NCBI GenBank assembly: GCA_004764695.1
Contig: SMSO01000031.1
Location: 5,575,261-5,639,260 of the forward strand
Direction of reading: 5' to 3'
Length of the DNA stretch: 64,000 bases
DNA from: Schizochytrium sp. TIO01
Lineage: Eukaryota > Sar > Bigyra > Thraustochytrida > Thraustochytriidae
The position numbers and the translations under genes were made by a program. The notes under the pieces were generated by a model, which was given only the letters and a program-made list of their open reading frames with translations, was not told where the DNA came from and searched no databases. Position 1 is the stretch's first letter. The number at the start of each line of letters is the position of its first letter. Of the stretch, positions 22,317-33,349 are shown one piece after another.

Positions 22317-25300
22317 TTTTGTTATCCTGCCTTCAAAAATTCTCGCCAAGGTCGAATCTAGCTGATCTCAATCCCGTATCAACTGGCGCCTAACCAGCCA
22401 CAACCAATGATCAGGCAAAGCAATATTGGTCTGAAGACCTTAGCACGTCGTTTTCTGTCAAAGTTCTTTGAAAACGAGGGAAAGCAGCGACAAAGAAGGA
22501 AATACTCACAAATATTAAGGGCTCTGCACGCGCGCACCTTTTTAATGTTTCTAAGTGTATTTATTTGCTCCTCTCCTCAAAAACCAGCGCGTCTCTGAAG
22601 GCAAGGGCTCCTTGCGAAACCCTTGCGCACTTCGCGGTAGTGGAGATCTCGTGCGCGATGTAGAGGAAGGGCTCAAGCCCGGCCGAACGAACGCAGGGGC
22701 GAACAAGCTAACTGACGAGGAAAGGGACGAACGAACGAGCGAAGGCGAATTCAACTAGAATTGAATTCAACTAGCGACCACGAAAGGCGCCAAAAGAGCC
22801 TCCCTGCGGGTCTCTACTCAGACGAAGGGGCGCGTGGAAGATTCGAGACAGGTTTCAAAATGCACGGCAGGCGCAGCCGGCCGGCTCGAAGCGAGCGGGC
22901 GGCGGCCGAGTCTCAACTGGGCTCGACTGATGCGGAATTGGCGTCTTTGAAGAAAAAGAATGCTAACTTTTATTTATTCCTATTTACTCAATCTGTAATT
23001 TAATATTTATTTTTTTAAATTGAAAAATAGTTTTTGAACTAAACTTAGCAGTCCTAACACCTCTACTAGTATGTATTGGCACTATTTCGTGTGTGTGTAT
23101 GACAATGTACAAAGCCCAAAGCAAGCATGAGTGCTATTCTGCACCTTGTCAGGGTCTCAAGTTTGCGAGCCATCAGCAAACTGGTGTAGCATCATGGTCA
23201 TCATGCAAGTGGGCTCTTCGCAAAACCTTGCAGGTCTAGCGTGTACGACTGGCATAGATACTGAGTCGCTTCAGAGAGTACTTCTGGACTGATTGAAGAG
23301 CCTGATCTATTTTTTAAAGAATTACTTTATATTCTTTGCTATGTACCTACCTAGCAGCAACTGTAGTAAAAAAAGTGCCTGTCTCGTTGCTCATGATTTT
23401 CAAGAGGAGATGAATAAAAGAAAAGTATTAGTTTCTAAAGTTAACGCTATGTGTATGGTACTCCTATGAAAGGTCTTGTGCTGTGTACTAAGCTAAATAA
23501 AATAATCAAAGAATACTTTTTTAAAATTTCTTATTTACTTTTGATCATCAGGGTATCGAGATGCTTCGTTTCAAAGCTCTTCACGATAGGCCCAAATTCA
23601 CTGGATCTCTGTTGACCTGTAGAGCTAGATGCTCCCAGCCCGCCGGGGCGGCTAGAGGTATGAAAGTCTTTTTCCAAAGGTCGCAGCTCCTGTCGCTGCA
23701 AATCACCAGCAAACGCGAGAGAGGGATCGAGGAGGGCGGTGTGCACGCGCTGTGCGAGATGGTTCTGTGGGGGTTCTGTGGAGGTTCTTCCTTGTTACAG
23801 AAAGAAAGTAAAGGTTTCAGTCAAGCTATTAGTTCGAAAAGCCTGAGCCTTTATATCCTATTCGACGAAGTCCGAATGAACAATAACGATGCCAAGTGAA
23901 GATTTGCATACTAATGAGCTAAAGAACTAGGAATCCGTGCTGGAATCTTCACTGAAGCAAGTTTATCTTGATGAGAAGGCCCACCAAGAGCGTTGGATTG
24001 TATCATGAGTTTATGAGTGTTGGTGGGCAGGAAAGGGTTCCTCTGCTGGACCGTGGTCTCGCCTCCATTCGTGTGCACACCTTGACAAATATTAGCTGCT
24101 GGTAGATCCTAAATCCATTGTGAGGTACGTATCTACCTATCTACCTTACACTATATTCACGCCCTGGAATTGGAAGGCTCTGGCGTTGATGATCTGCGAG
24201 GGAAGAGTTGTGTCCCAACAGAATGAAAAGAATGAGTGTACTTTGCTTTGCCTACATGCCTAGATGCCTTGACGCACCCTAAGGATATTAAGGCCTGCAA
24301 AGATTCGAAATGTAAATCAGAAAAGCAGGTGGGTACTGATGAGCTTTACGTGTGGAAAGTAGCTTTTGTTGTTGTAAAATTAATATTAAAGCACACCTTT
24401 TACCTTAAATGCCTAGCTAGATACCCAATGTAAATGCTTGGAAGACGTTGTCATGGTTTCACCTACGACAGACTTGCTGCATGCTGATTTGACCTTACGT
24501 ATTATTTGCCTTATACATACAAAGCAACTGCAAACTAGGTAATATGTAGCAGTAGGTACGCCGCCACTCTCATTAGTTAGAGGTAATGGGCTTAAATCTT
24601 TCAACTTGGGTATAATATTCAAGCCAAAACAATCAATGTTCGCTGCCATGCCTGGGTAGCATCACGTTTCAACCCTGCTATCGATTTTGTCAAACTCGAG
24701 CAATATATGTATCAGGTCTATCGAATATGCTGCAAGGCAAGTCTATAAATTCTACATCATGGCTTCTAGGCAATACGCGAACACGCAGATTTACAATCTA
24801 AGTCTAACTATTGAAGTAATATACTAATCTAACCTCATCTAACCTAACCAAGCTCTCCTGACATCATACATTCATCCCTGCCTGTATCCAAACCCGAAAT
24901 CTCTATAACTCAAATATCATCCTCTTTTTCTTTCTCCTGAGTCCGCCATCCTTGTCAGCCTTCCTCTACACGCTTCGCAATACAAGCTACCCTGCAATCC
25001 TTACTAGTTTTGAAACCAACATGTTCGATCAATGAATTCGTTTCATGTATGACTTCCATACTATCGAATAACCTGGATATAGGAATAAGAATTTATCTAA
25101 ATCAACGGCTCACGGAAATAAACAGAATATGTTAAATACGTAACGAATCATACGAGGCCTCATTTATAGTTTAGTTGTAAAACCTTGAATAAGTTTTGCA
25201 TATTGAATATGGATCTTTATGCAATAAATTACGTTATCATCAGGTATATTAAAAAAGGTAACAGTGAGATGTCAAGCTTCTAACCAACCACTTTTTAAAA

Positions 25301-26643
25301 TAAAAGAGCATTTCACTGATTGTGCCTCAATTAGATTTTTTTCTTGCACTATCTAAATTCAATTTTTTAAAGGAAATGCACTCAATCAGATTTTGCAGAG
25401 CGAAGTGAAATCGTGCAATAAGGACGGAGTAAAGAATCTTGAGAAACCCAACTTTTGGGGGGATTTGGTTTAAGGTAACGAAATCTTATTCAATTATGCG
25501 TATTTTATTTGCAAACATGCTATTTTAGCTGCTTTCATTAGATGAATCATTAATTCAACACCGGATGAAAGGCATTGACTTTGGACAGCCTTGAATTGCT
25601 TGAGTCAGAATAGTGGATATTGCTAATGTAGATTCACAAGTTTTTAAAGGTATATGACTTTTCCTACTAGAGCAAGCAGTCTTGCTTTCAAAGTTCTGAT
25701 AATTTGAGACCTCCCCTCCCTTTTTGCGTGAATGAGAGAGTACTGTGCCATGCAGAGCTTCCTGATACTACCTACCTCCCCACCGAACTATTCTCCAAGC
25801 AGATTTTGTCTCATCTATCTTGGGCCCGTCGCAAGCTACTCACGATTGCGTTCTTTCCGTAAGCCGCAGACACGACCTCGAGATAGATTGCGTGTAGCCT
25901 CGATTGATCGCGGCATCCGCGTAACGTTCTCTTTAGAGAATTCATCTCGTTCTCATCGCCACAATCTAGATATTTGCAGCCGCAAGGATAGCCCCAACTC
26001 CATTGAAATGTTCGCGCTGCCTTTCGCAAACCTGAATATGAACATAAAATCAGACCAAGCAGATCAACGCAAATCAAATCAACGCAAAGGAAATCAACGC
26101 AAAGCAAATCAAAGCAAAGAACTGAGAACTAGGAACCACAAACCTAGTACCTAGTAAAGCACACAAAATCACTGGTGTGGTGGCTCCCTTAGGACTCATT
26201 TAACATTAGATAGCCATGTACCGTGACCCCGGGACCCCTTCAAGACGTTCGAAAGACGCTGCTCACAACTTGATATTCTCTGCAAGCAGCACAAGTTCGA
26301 CCAATACAAGCTGAGGATCATCACTAAAGTCAAAAACCTGACTGCCTCGTCATTATCCTAGCTATTGAGTGAACGTTGCGTTGTAAGGCGAACGACCAAA
26401 GCTTAAAAAACGATCTCGTTGATTCACTACTACATTTCCATATGATTAACCCTAGCACTGGAACGTTGGATCTTGCCATAATGAGGTCAGTAGTATTCTA
26501 AAATAGACTTTTTCACAATTTTCTATAGATGTGGTTCTTGATGCATAGCAGATCGAAGTTTGAACGTTGGCATAAATCGATTGGCCAGCTGGCCTCAGGC
26601 CCACGAGCAGTGTTCTGAGTGAGTTCTGATTTGTGCGGAAACG
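22317..26643. other. Gene-poor stretch between divergent USP and ferroportin genes
   Basis: About 4.3 kb. A GC- and CpG-rich block at about 22590-22970, with CGAA/ACGAACG repeats, lies just upstream of the USP start and may be its promoter. The rest is AT-rich. A 140-codon plus-strand frame at 25732-26154 starts with ATG but has no motif, and its end is a short repeat. No gene could be supported. Confidence 0.45.
26063..26117. repeat. ~15-bp minisatellite (AAATCAACGCAAAGC-like)
   Basis: Three to four imperfect tandem copies of a 15-base unit built on AAATCAACGCAAA. Confidence 0.85.
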
Positions 26644-28767
26644 ATGACTCAGCGAATGATGCTGGAGCGTGTGGTCATCATGGCGGTGGTGGCTGTAGCC
26701 CTCGTCTTATGCCTCAGTGGACTATTGTGCCTGGGCCACGATGCTACGCTTTGCCCTCGAGAACTTGTAGACTTCGGTACTGGAGATGGCACAGCCCGGA
26801 TTCGAACTGGTTTGGGTGCCGCTTTTTTGGCGACTGGAGTCATGGCTCTTATCCCGAGTGCAGCTGGTTTGTATGTCATGAAGTCCAAAGGCCGTGGAAA
26901 GAAGTCCTTGCATGTGTTGTACGTCTCGCATTTATTGTCAGCTTGGGGAGACCGTATGTGGCAGATGGCAACACCACTGATTTTTATGGATCTTTTTCAA
27001 GACACATTGGTGCCCACAGCAACGTACACGCTGGTGGTATACATTATTGTTGTTTTTGGGTTGCCGGCGCTGGGACTCTGGATTGATCGCACTGAGCGTC
27101 TTGCCACACAACAGATCACATGTCTTGGCGAAAACGCCTGCATCATTGGAACATGCCTCTTGGTGTGTTATGGTGTTCTAAATAACCCTGAAGAGGGTGT
27201 TCGCCCACTTTCACTTTCAAGCTACCCGACAATGGCATGGTTTGCAGCTCTCACCCTGATGGGCTGTATTGGAGAGCTTCTGAATGGCGCCGGAACTGTC
27301 TCGTTAGAAAAGGATTGGGTTGTGGTAATTGCTCAAACTCTGAAAAAGCCTGTGGGGGAGGTCAATACCGTACTACGCCGTATTGACCTTACGTGTAAGG
27401 CGCTGTCCCCGGCACTTTTCGCAGCGCTCTACCAAGGGTTTAGCGTTACGGTGCGCACGAGGATTTTCTACGGTGCAGCCGTGCTTGGCTTTTGGAATGC
27501 GATGTCATGCCCGCTAGAAATTTGCCTTTTACGCTTGGTGTACCACCGCTTTTCTTCGCACCTAAAAGCAAAAGTCCACCAACATGAGGACGGTACTCGA
27601 CATGCTCACCCAATGGGCCACAAACCTCACGCTCATCCGCTTCTTCTCGACTCCAGCGATGATCTTGCGGCTGCAGCAGAACAGGGGCAAACCCGTTCGC
27701 ATTCACACTCGCATTCACACTCGCATTCACACTCGCATTCGCATTCTCATTCGCACTCAGAGCACAATCATAATCATGAACATGGATCCAGCCAAAGTAA
27801 CAATGAGAAGCATCCGCTCATAAGCGGCGGCCAAAGAGCGGCTATTGGCAATGTTCAAGGCAAGGTGCTAGACGAGGTGGTGCTTAGTACGAAACCAAAG
27901 GAACACGTACATCTCCTTCCAGATGGCCGAACACATCGCCATAAGCATGTCATGGGCGACATGCACCCTCACCATCACCTGTCTGGGCATGAAAATGAGT
28001 ATCAGAAGTTCCCTATCCTCCTGAATTCTGACCTGTACGGTCGACCCGCTGTGATTGTAGGCTATGCTCACGAGGACCGCAACAACGTGGGTCTCTTTAA
28101 ATCTCTGCGCATTGGTATGTCTGTTTACTATGCTCAGAACATCTTCCTTGCCAGTGTTGCATATACGATGCTTTACATGACAGTTTTGGACAACGGCCCC
28201 TTAATGACTTCCTTCCTAGAGTGGGCTGATCTTCCCCCCGCACTGGTCGGTATTGGCCGAGGTACTGGTGCTATTTTTGGCCTTATAGGCACATTTGTGT
28301 ATCCGCAGATTGTTAAGCGTAGTAAGGATGGACCATCTACAGCAGGTTTTATTGCAATTTGGTTGTTTTGGTTGCTCTTGGTACCGGTTGGTGTACTCCT
28401 TATCATTGAACCAAGTGGATTCGCTACAAGTGTAACCATGGTTGGTAGTGTCGCACTTTCGAGGACCTTTTTATGGGCTTTTGACCTTGCAGTTACAGAA
28501 CTTTGCCAAATTGGTGTGCCGGAAGATGACCGTGGTGCATTTTCTTCCGTCCAGACTGCATCATACCAGCTATTTTATGTCATGATTCAATGCATGGGAA
28601 TCATCGTTGCGAAGCCAAGCAAATTTCCTATTCTAGCGCTCCTTTCTATTGGCGTTGTCTTTGTTGCCAGTGTCATTTATTCAGTCTGGTATTTTCGGCG
28701 CTCTCGTGAGCTTCGTGATGCAAATCATGAAGAGCATAAGTCTCTCCTTAGTGACAATAAAGCATAA
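26644..28767 (+). CDS. Ferroportin-like (SLC40) metal exporter with His-rich loop
   Basis: This 707-residue transporter matches ferroportin, the MFS-fold iron exporter. Residues 94-125 (LYVSHLLSAWGDRMWQMATP...) correspond to the first ferroportin helix, with D103 at the place of human Asp39. SLEKDWVVVIA, RRIDLTCKALSP (D248 at the place of human Asp181), LYMTVLD and a late helix with WAFDLAVTELCQIGVPEDDRGAFSSVQTASYQ are further family landmarks. About 90 N-terminal residues with two extra hydrophobic segments precede the usual start. The loop between the two half-bundles is very long (about 300-450) and full of histidine: an uninterrupted (HS)n run at 352-372, then EHNHNHEH, with further His clusters before (HQHEDGTRHAHP) and after (HRHKHVMGDMHPHHH). 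Such loops bind Zn or other divalent metals in CDF and ZIP transporters. The gene is intronless with a good start context (ACGATGACT). Substrate is inferred, not shown. Confidence 0.92.
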   Translation: MTQRMMLERVVIMAVVAVALVLCLSGLLCLGHDATLCPRELVDFGTGDGTARIRTGLGAAFLATGVMALIPSAAGLYVMKSKGRGKKSLHVLYVSHLLSAWGDRMWQMATPLIFMDLFQDTLVPTATYTLVVYIIVVFGLPALGLWIDRTERLATQQITCLGENACIIGTCLLVCYGVLNNPEEGVRPLSLSSYPTMAWFAALTLMGCIGELLNGAGTVSLEKDWVVVIAQTLKKPVGEVNTVLRRIDLTCKALSPALFAALYQGFSVTVRTRIFYGAAVLGFWNAMSCPLEICLLRLVYHRFSSHLKAKVHQHEDGTRHAHPMGHKPHAHPLLLDSSDDLAAAAEQGQTRSHSHSHSHSHSHSHSHSHSHSEHNHNHEHGSSQSNNEKHPLISGGQRAAIGNVQGKVLDEVVLSTKPKEHVHLLPDGRTHRHKHVMGDMHPHHHLSGHENEYQKFPILLNSDLYGRPAVIVGYAHEDRNNVGLFKSLRIGMSVYYAQNIFLASVAYTMLYMTVLDNGPLMTSFLEWADLPPALVGIGRGTGAIFGLIGTFVYPQIVKRSKDGPSTAGFIAIWLFWLLLVPVGVLLIIEPSGFATSVTMVGSVALSRTFLWAFDLAVTELCQIGVPEDDRGAFSSVQTASYQLFYVMIQCMGIIVAKPSKFPILALLSIGVVFVASVIYSVWYFRRSRELRDANHEEHKSLLSDNKA
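27694..27785 (+). repeat. In-frame hexanucleotide repeat encoding (His-Ser)n
   Basis: CATTCACACTCG-type units repeat in tandem inside the ferroportin-like gene. They encode the HS run at residues 352-372 and the following EHNHNHEH. A slippage-prone tract under coding selection is a plausible source of length variation. Confidence 0.95.
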
Positions 28768-29678
28768 ATCTAAATGATGTAGACGCATCAGCACAACACC
28801 CATGAAAAGAATCATTTAGCTCGATATTTCAGTATGCAAGATACGCAATACTACATCTTTCATATTTTCCCTTCTTTCGCCCTGTAAGTGATAAAAATTA
28901 TTCTCAGACTTGTCAAGGTCACTTGATATGTATTTTTCTTTAAACCTGGGTCTTAAGGCACCTGTTATATGTAAAATTTACATAGGCAAACATCTTTCAG
29001 CCAAATCCTATGCGCTTTCACAGATCTTCAAGCTGGGAAATGTTACTTTTTCTGCATCGCATATAGCAGCATGAATTGACGTGTTTATTTCAAGAACGTA
29101 TCGAACTGTTCGACCATAGTCTCTGCAACACTGAACACCAAAAGAGTCGTCGGGAATTGGATGGTTTAGCGTGTAAACCTAAATAATAGAATGGGCGTTA
29201 AGCACTGCGAGACAGTCGTTTTCCTTGGGGGAGATTGGGGGCAAATAGAATTGCTTGGCGCCTTTTGAACCAGCGTTCATCGGAATCGGAATCGATCACA
29301 CGTATAAACCATCAGAAATAAATGGCGGGATAATTATCGCTGTACACATTCAAAGGGAAAGAGAGGAAATAAGAGAACAGGATGCAAATAAAAATGAAGA
29401 ACTACCATAAGAGCAGGTTACACGTTCCGATACGAAGTTCCTAACAATTCATTATTTCTATTTTCCTAGCATATAGCTACCTTTAAGTTTCTACAAGCGT
29501 AACTCTTTCAAGAACATAAAGAAAAGATTTTGACGATCCTATGTTAACCTTTCACACTCGCTCTACTCAAGACCTGGCGGGCTTTCGATTCATAAGAAAT
29601 CTAGTACGCAACGCAAGTCGCCCCGCCCACCAGTGCGATATCTAGTCAAAGTAGACAAACATTTACTATCCCCTAGAC
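28768..29678. other. Gap between convergent genes
   Basis: AT-rich DNA without a recognisable gene between the ferroportin-like gene and the minus-strand YhhN-like gene. Confidence 0.5.
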
Positions 29679-30593
29679 TTACTTACGCCTGCGAGCGGTC
29701 TGAGTCTGTTTTGCCTTCTTCACCCCGGCTTTCACGTGTGGCTGCTGCGGTTTCATTTTCTCAGCCGCGGGTACACCGTTTCTCGCTACCATTTTTAGCT
29801 GCTCAGACTTTGATGGCAGGATTGTCGCCGTCGCCAGTGCAACATGCCCCATGTAGTACATCATCTTTGAAGCCACCTCCGCTGCATTTAAGTTTTCTAC
29901 AAACCCATCGTATACAGCCAGTGCCTCTGAAGCTGCCACCAGCGCCATCCCAGTCGCACCGTATACATACGACTCCTGTCCAAACTGTGGCATTCGACGG
30001 CCCCATGCACGGTACACTCCTACAGCCAGGACAGCTGTATATGCACCAAACAAGTATTGATCTATCTGCGGCACGTCTTTTGATGCCATATGGTGTGCCA
30101 CGAAACCGTACGCGCCACTCACAATACTTGCCCAAAGCAATCCAGCGAAACGGCGTGTCCAGCGCCTCGAGGCCTCGCGGCTTCGGTTTTCTGAGGATAG
30201 AGAGCCTTCACAGCGGAAGGCAGAAGCAGCCATGAGAACGCCGGCAGCACGGAAGGCTCGAGGGGCGAAGGGGGTGGCAAGGAGGTCCGCAGCGACATCG
30301 CCGAAAGCGCAGAGTGCTGCACCAACGCCGATTCTATGAGAAAATACAGCACCTTCGGCGGTCCCTGAAAGACCGTCTGCTAGAAGACCAACAAAAGCGA
30401 GGACAAGAACAGGAAATGCACTGCAAGCAGCACGAAGAGCTGCTTGGCCGACACTTTTAACACTCCCATGGGCGCTGTCAGGGTCAGTAGCTTCGAAATC
30501 CGCGCGCCACAAAAATGCACGAGCTGCAAGAGCTGCAAGACATAGTGCAGAGGCACAGAGCAGAACCACGCGACGCACAATCTCTCCCGCCAT
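29679..30593 (-). CDS. YhhN/TMEM86-like multi-pass membrane protein
   Basis: This 304-residue protein has about eight hydrophobic helices and an Ala-rich composition. The paired motifs FSHRIGVGAALCAFGDVAAD and YVYGATGMALVAASEALAVYDGF resemble the two conserved acidic-in-helix motifs of the YhhN family (G-x-x-x-FxxGD and G-x-x-x-F-x-x-SD). TMEM86 members of that family hydrolyse lysoplasmalogens in the ER membrane. The match is by motif only, so enzymatic activity is inferred. The start is the ATG at 30593 (CCGATGGCG). The C-terminus is basic (KAGVKKAKQTQTARRRK). The last codons overlap a perfect splice-donor-like string, GCGTAAGTAAG, so the true end could lie in a further exon. Confidence 0.65.
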   Translation of the reverse strand: MAGEIVRRVVLLCASALCLAALAARAFLWRADFEATDPDSAHGSVKSVGQAALRAACSAFPVLVLAFVGLLADGLSGTAEGAVFSHRIGVGAALCAFGDVAADLLATPFAPRAFRAAGVLMAASAFRCEGSLSSENRSREASRRWTRRFAGLLWASIVSGAYGFVAHHMASKDVPQIDQYLFGAYTAVLAVGVYRAWGRRMPQFGQESYVYGATGMALVAASEALAVYDGFVENLNAAEVASKMMYYMGHVALATATILPSKSEQLKMVARNGVPAAEKMKPQQPHVKAGVKKAKQTQTARRRK

Positions 30594-31074
30594 CGGTATC
30601 AATCGTTTCCCACTCCTTGTGGAGACTCTCGCGGCAAGATTTCAAGATACTAATCTGAGATTGCAAGTACCTCTCAAAACTCAACCTTTGTGTAAGATCT
30701 TTCCGTCACTAGAAGAATATTAAACGCCAATGCAATTCACAAGTATGTTGCAATGGAGCCATAGCTCTTTAACACCCTCAAATCAATCCTGGGTTAGGCA
30801 ATCAAATTCATGTTGTCAATCAAACGTCGACCAAGTATTACAATATTCATTGTCGATTCGCAATCGTTTTTCACAGACACAAAAGGATCATCGTCCTACG
30901 AGGTAGGTCTAATAATTCTAAATGTTCCAATAGTTCTTCAACAAAACTCAGTCCGAGTCTGTTCTACTTGTTCCGTATGATCTGTATGTTCTGTATGTTC
31001 GGACTGTCATGGCGGCGGAGAACGACTTTGTGTAGAACTTAAGGATCTCCAGGTTGAAAATTGGAATCTACGCC
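30594..31074. promoter_or_regulatory. Shared upstream region of two divergent genes
   Basis: About 480 bases separate the divergent starts of the YhhN-like gene (-) and gene X (+), so both promoters must lie here. A TCTGTATGTTC-type short repeat is visible near 30978-31000. No specific element could be assigned. Confidence 0.5.
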
Positions 31075-32463
31075 ATGAGCTTAGCCTTTGCAGATGCTCT
31101 CGCGGATCTCTCGGGCCTGGCTCATGTAGACTCTACCTGGCGAAGTCCCTCGGTAAAAGTTCGAGCAAAGAGAGCTGAAGGAACGGAGGAGGAAGATGGT
31201 CTCGCTGGCCAACTCTCACGGGATTCTGCAGCTCGTGATGAGGCCCATGAAGCTGCTGCTCAATTTGGCCCAGCGCTAGCGGATCTGAAACGTGCTAGAG
31301 GTGATCTAGAGCAAGCCTTTGAGGCTGCCGCTAGTCTTCGTAGTGCACAGGCTTGGCGGCTATCCCATGCTGAAGATAGCGATTTCTCCAAGTTTCGTGA
31401 CACGCATGCCACCATGCTCGCTCTCCATGCCGCTGTGGAGCGTACCTCCCACGCTGATACCTCATTTACAGCAGGGGAAGATCTTTGCAATCGCCTTGCT
31501 TTAGCTTCATCACCCGCAACTTTTGCTGTAGAGGCCAGGTTAGCGCTTCTGAATGGGATGGATGATATTGACAAGAAAAACGAAGAAGATAGCATTGACG
31601 AAAATGACGAAGCAGGTAACAGGAACATCCAAAATGACTATGGTAATAAAGGGAAGGGGATTCGTGTTCCCGCTCGATGGCTCGAGTCTCGTGCGGCTCA
31701 GGTTACTTCTTCGGGCTCTACGTCCAGGCAGGATCGCCTTGATCTAGAACGAGACTGTGTTGTGCTTAATGGCCGACTATTGGTTGGAGCTGATGTTGGC
31801 TACGCTGGTGCCGTGGTAGCTTTGGCCTCGGATCTTGAGCGAGCCCTATCTTGGACGCGAGGTGCTGGGGGTGCTGCTCTTGATGCTATCCGTGGACCAG
31901 CGCTCGATAGGTTTGCGAGATGTGTGTTGAATACTGCCAATCGCACACACTCGGGTGGCACTGCCTTTGAGGCTGTGCTAGCGCTCTTTGCAGGATCTAA
32001 GTTCGCGCAAGTCACACCTGCGTCAGAACGTGCTCCGCCAGTATCTATCAGCACTCACCTTGCGCCGTTCAGAAGGTGTGAGAACCTCACGAATGATCCC
32101 ACTGGAGAATCTACCAGGAATACTGAGATACATCAGGCATGGGGTCTGGTTGCACGCATTGAAGGAAGTATTGATTATGAAATTAAGGATGCAGAGGACC
32201 TAGATTCTACTCTTGTAGCACTTCGTGCAACATTTGTGCAAAGTGTGGCTCTTGAAATTCCTCTACCTGCGTTTCATACTCGGCTTTCGAATGATGACGG
32301 ATGTAGCGCGGACCATCGACAGAAAGATTACGCAGTCTGGGAAGACCATGATGCTTTTGCGGAAGGCGTGGTCATCCTTACGCTGAATGAACCTCAAGAA
32401 ACCTTTGAAGAGATGGCAGACGTTACACGCCAAGATGTAGAGGGCGATGCTGAGTTGCTTTGA
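31075..32463 (+). CDS. Gene X: orphan protein, 462 residues
   Basis: I do not recognise this protein. The start is the ATG at 31075 in a good context (TACGCCATGAGC). The frame is open for 463 codons and is Ala/Leu/Glu-rich with few aromatics. Residues about 20-160 look helical (LADLKRARGDLEQAFEAAASLRSAQ). A hydrophilic, low-complexity linker rich in Asp, Asn and Lys follows (DDIDKKNEEDSIDENDE, then NRNIQNDYGNKGKG). The C-terminal half (about 225-455) looks folded, with ERALSWTRGAGGAALDAIRG and DRFARCVLNTANRTHSGGTAFEAVLALFAG. No signal peptide or membrane span is seen. Its 3' part, from about 31803, is repeated as a broken copy at 39325-39949, showing that this locus was the source or a sister of a segmental duplication. 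It runs convergently with ST1. Confidence 0.75.
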   Translation: MSLAFADALADLSGLAHVDSTWRSPSVKVRAKRAEGTEEEDGLAGQLSRDSAARDEAHEAAAQFGPALADLKRARGDLEQAFEAAASLRSAQAWRLSHAEDSDFSKFRDTHATMLALHAAVERTSHADTSFTAGEDLCNRLALASSPATFAVEARLALLNGMDDIDKKNEEDSIDENDEAGNRNIQNDYGNKGKGIRVPARWLESRAAQVTSSGSTSRQDRLDLERDCVVLNGRLLVGADVGYAGAVVALASDLERALSWTRGAGGAALDAIRGPALDRFARCVLNTANRTHSGGTAFEAVLALFAGSKFAQVTPASERAPPVSISTHLAPFRRCENLTNDPTGESTRNTEIHQAWGLVARIEGSIDYEIKDAEDLDSTLVALRATFVQSVALEIPLPAFHTRLSNDDGCSADHRQKDYAVWEDHDAFAEGVVILTLNEPQETFEEMADVTRQDVEGDAELL

Positions 32464-33349
32464 ATGTATCTGTAAGTGTTCAGCAAGAGTTTGTCACTTA
32501 TGAATAGGATGCTTGTATGCTAAATCCAGCGTGCCAAAATGGGCACCGTTCACGTGAACTATGCATCACAATCTCGAATGTTTGAAGCATATAGCTGCAG
32601 CTTGTGTTGGAGGGTATATGGTGTGTTTGTGTCTGAAATTCGTCAAGAGGCAGTATAGTATTAATTCATACCTATGTTGAAGATAATAGACTAGTCAAGT
32701 GGATACTTGGATACATAAATGGCTAAGATTGATTATGTCTCTGTGTGAGATTCGTTTTCTCATTGCTCGTATGACAGTATTTGTTCACCGAAAAGACCGT
32801 GCATAGCCTGCGAATTTAGAGCAGAGATATAAAATCGTTCAGGCGAAAAGAAACGTGTGGCACGTAGCAACACTGAACACGGTGTAGTCTAGAGCCTCTC
32901 AATGTCTGAACTGGATAACGAAGGCATGAACGATAATCTGACGAGATGATGATGTCACAAATCACATTCACTTTCCAACGAGTTTTTGCGGGAAAAGAAC
33001 AAAGTAATCAATCAAGATAGCAAGAGTTATGAAGAATGACTTATGATATAAGCTGATAGTTCGCGTATTTTAGTTAGACCTATGGAGTTGTTTCGTGCTT
33101 ATCTCTAGACTAGTTCAGTTCTTGATAGGCTAGCTAAATGACTTATTTTATTTGTCCCTCAGGAAATGACAAAGAATGACATATCTTCAGGTAATGAATT
33201 GCATTCTTTTGTTCAAATATTAGTCTGTGTAGCATCAACACCTCAGAGTTTATAAAAGGAAAGAAGACAGAAATATTACGACTATGTGACCATCTTAAGC
33301 TCCAGTAGAAATAATGTACACCGTGAAGCGCTACGTCCCGACTATCGTC
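32464..33349. other. Gap between convergent gene X and ST1
   Basis: No gene. This interval is shared with copy B, where it is interrupted by large insertions after position 32689 and near 32720. It contains the block 32735-32822, which is inverted in copy B. Confidence 0.7.
32735..32822 (+). repeat. 88-bp block present in opposite orientation in copy B
   Basis: The reverse complement of this block is found at 45222-45307 with two small indels and one substitution, while flanks on both sides stay in direct orientation. Short inverted repeats, TCTCTG (32738-32743) and CAGAGA (32822-32827), flank it and could have mediated the flip. Confidence 0.9.

Noticed and set aside
18174..22349. Longer USP start at 22349
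   Set aside because: That codon is TTG; the first ATG is at 22316 in a good context. The same logic moved the starts of gene X, the YhhN-like gene, ST1, ST2, ST3 and the 57838 gene.
25732..26154. 140-codon ATG-led frame
   Set aside because: End is a minisatellite, no motif, isolated; F-box-like words in a neighbouring frame too weak.
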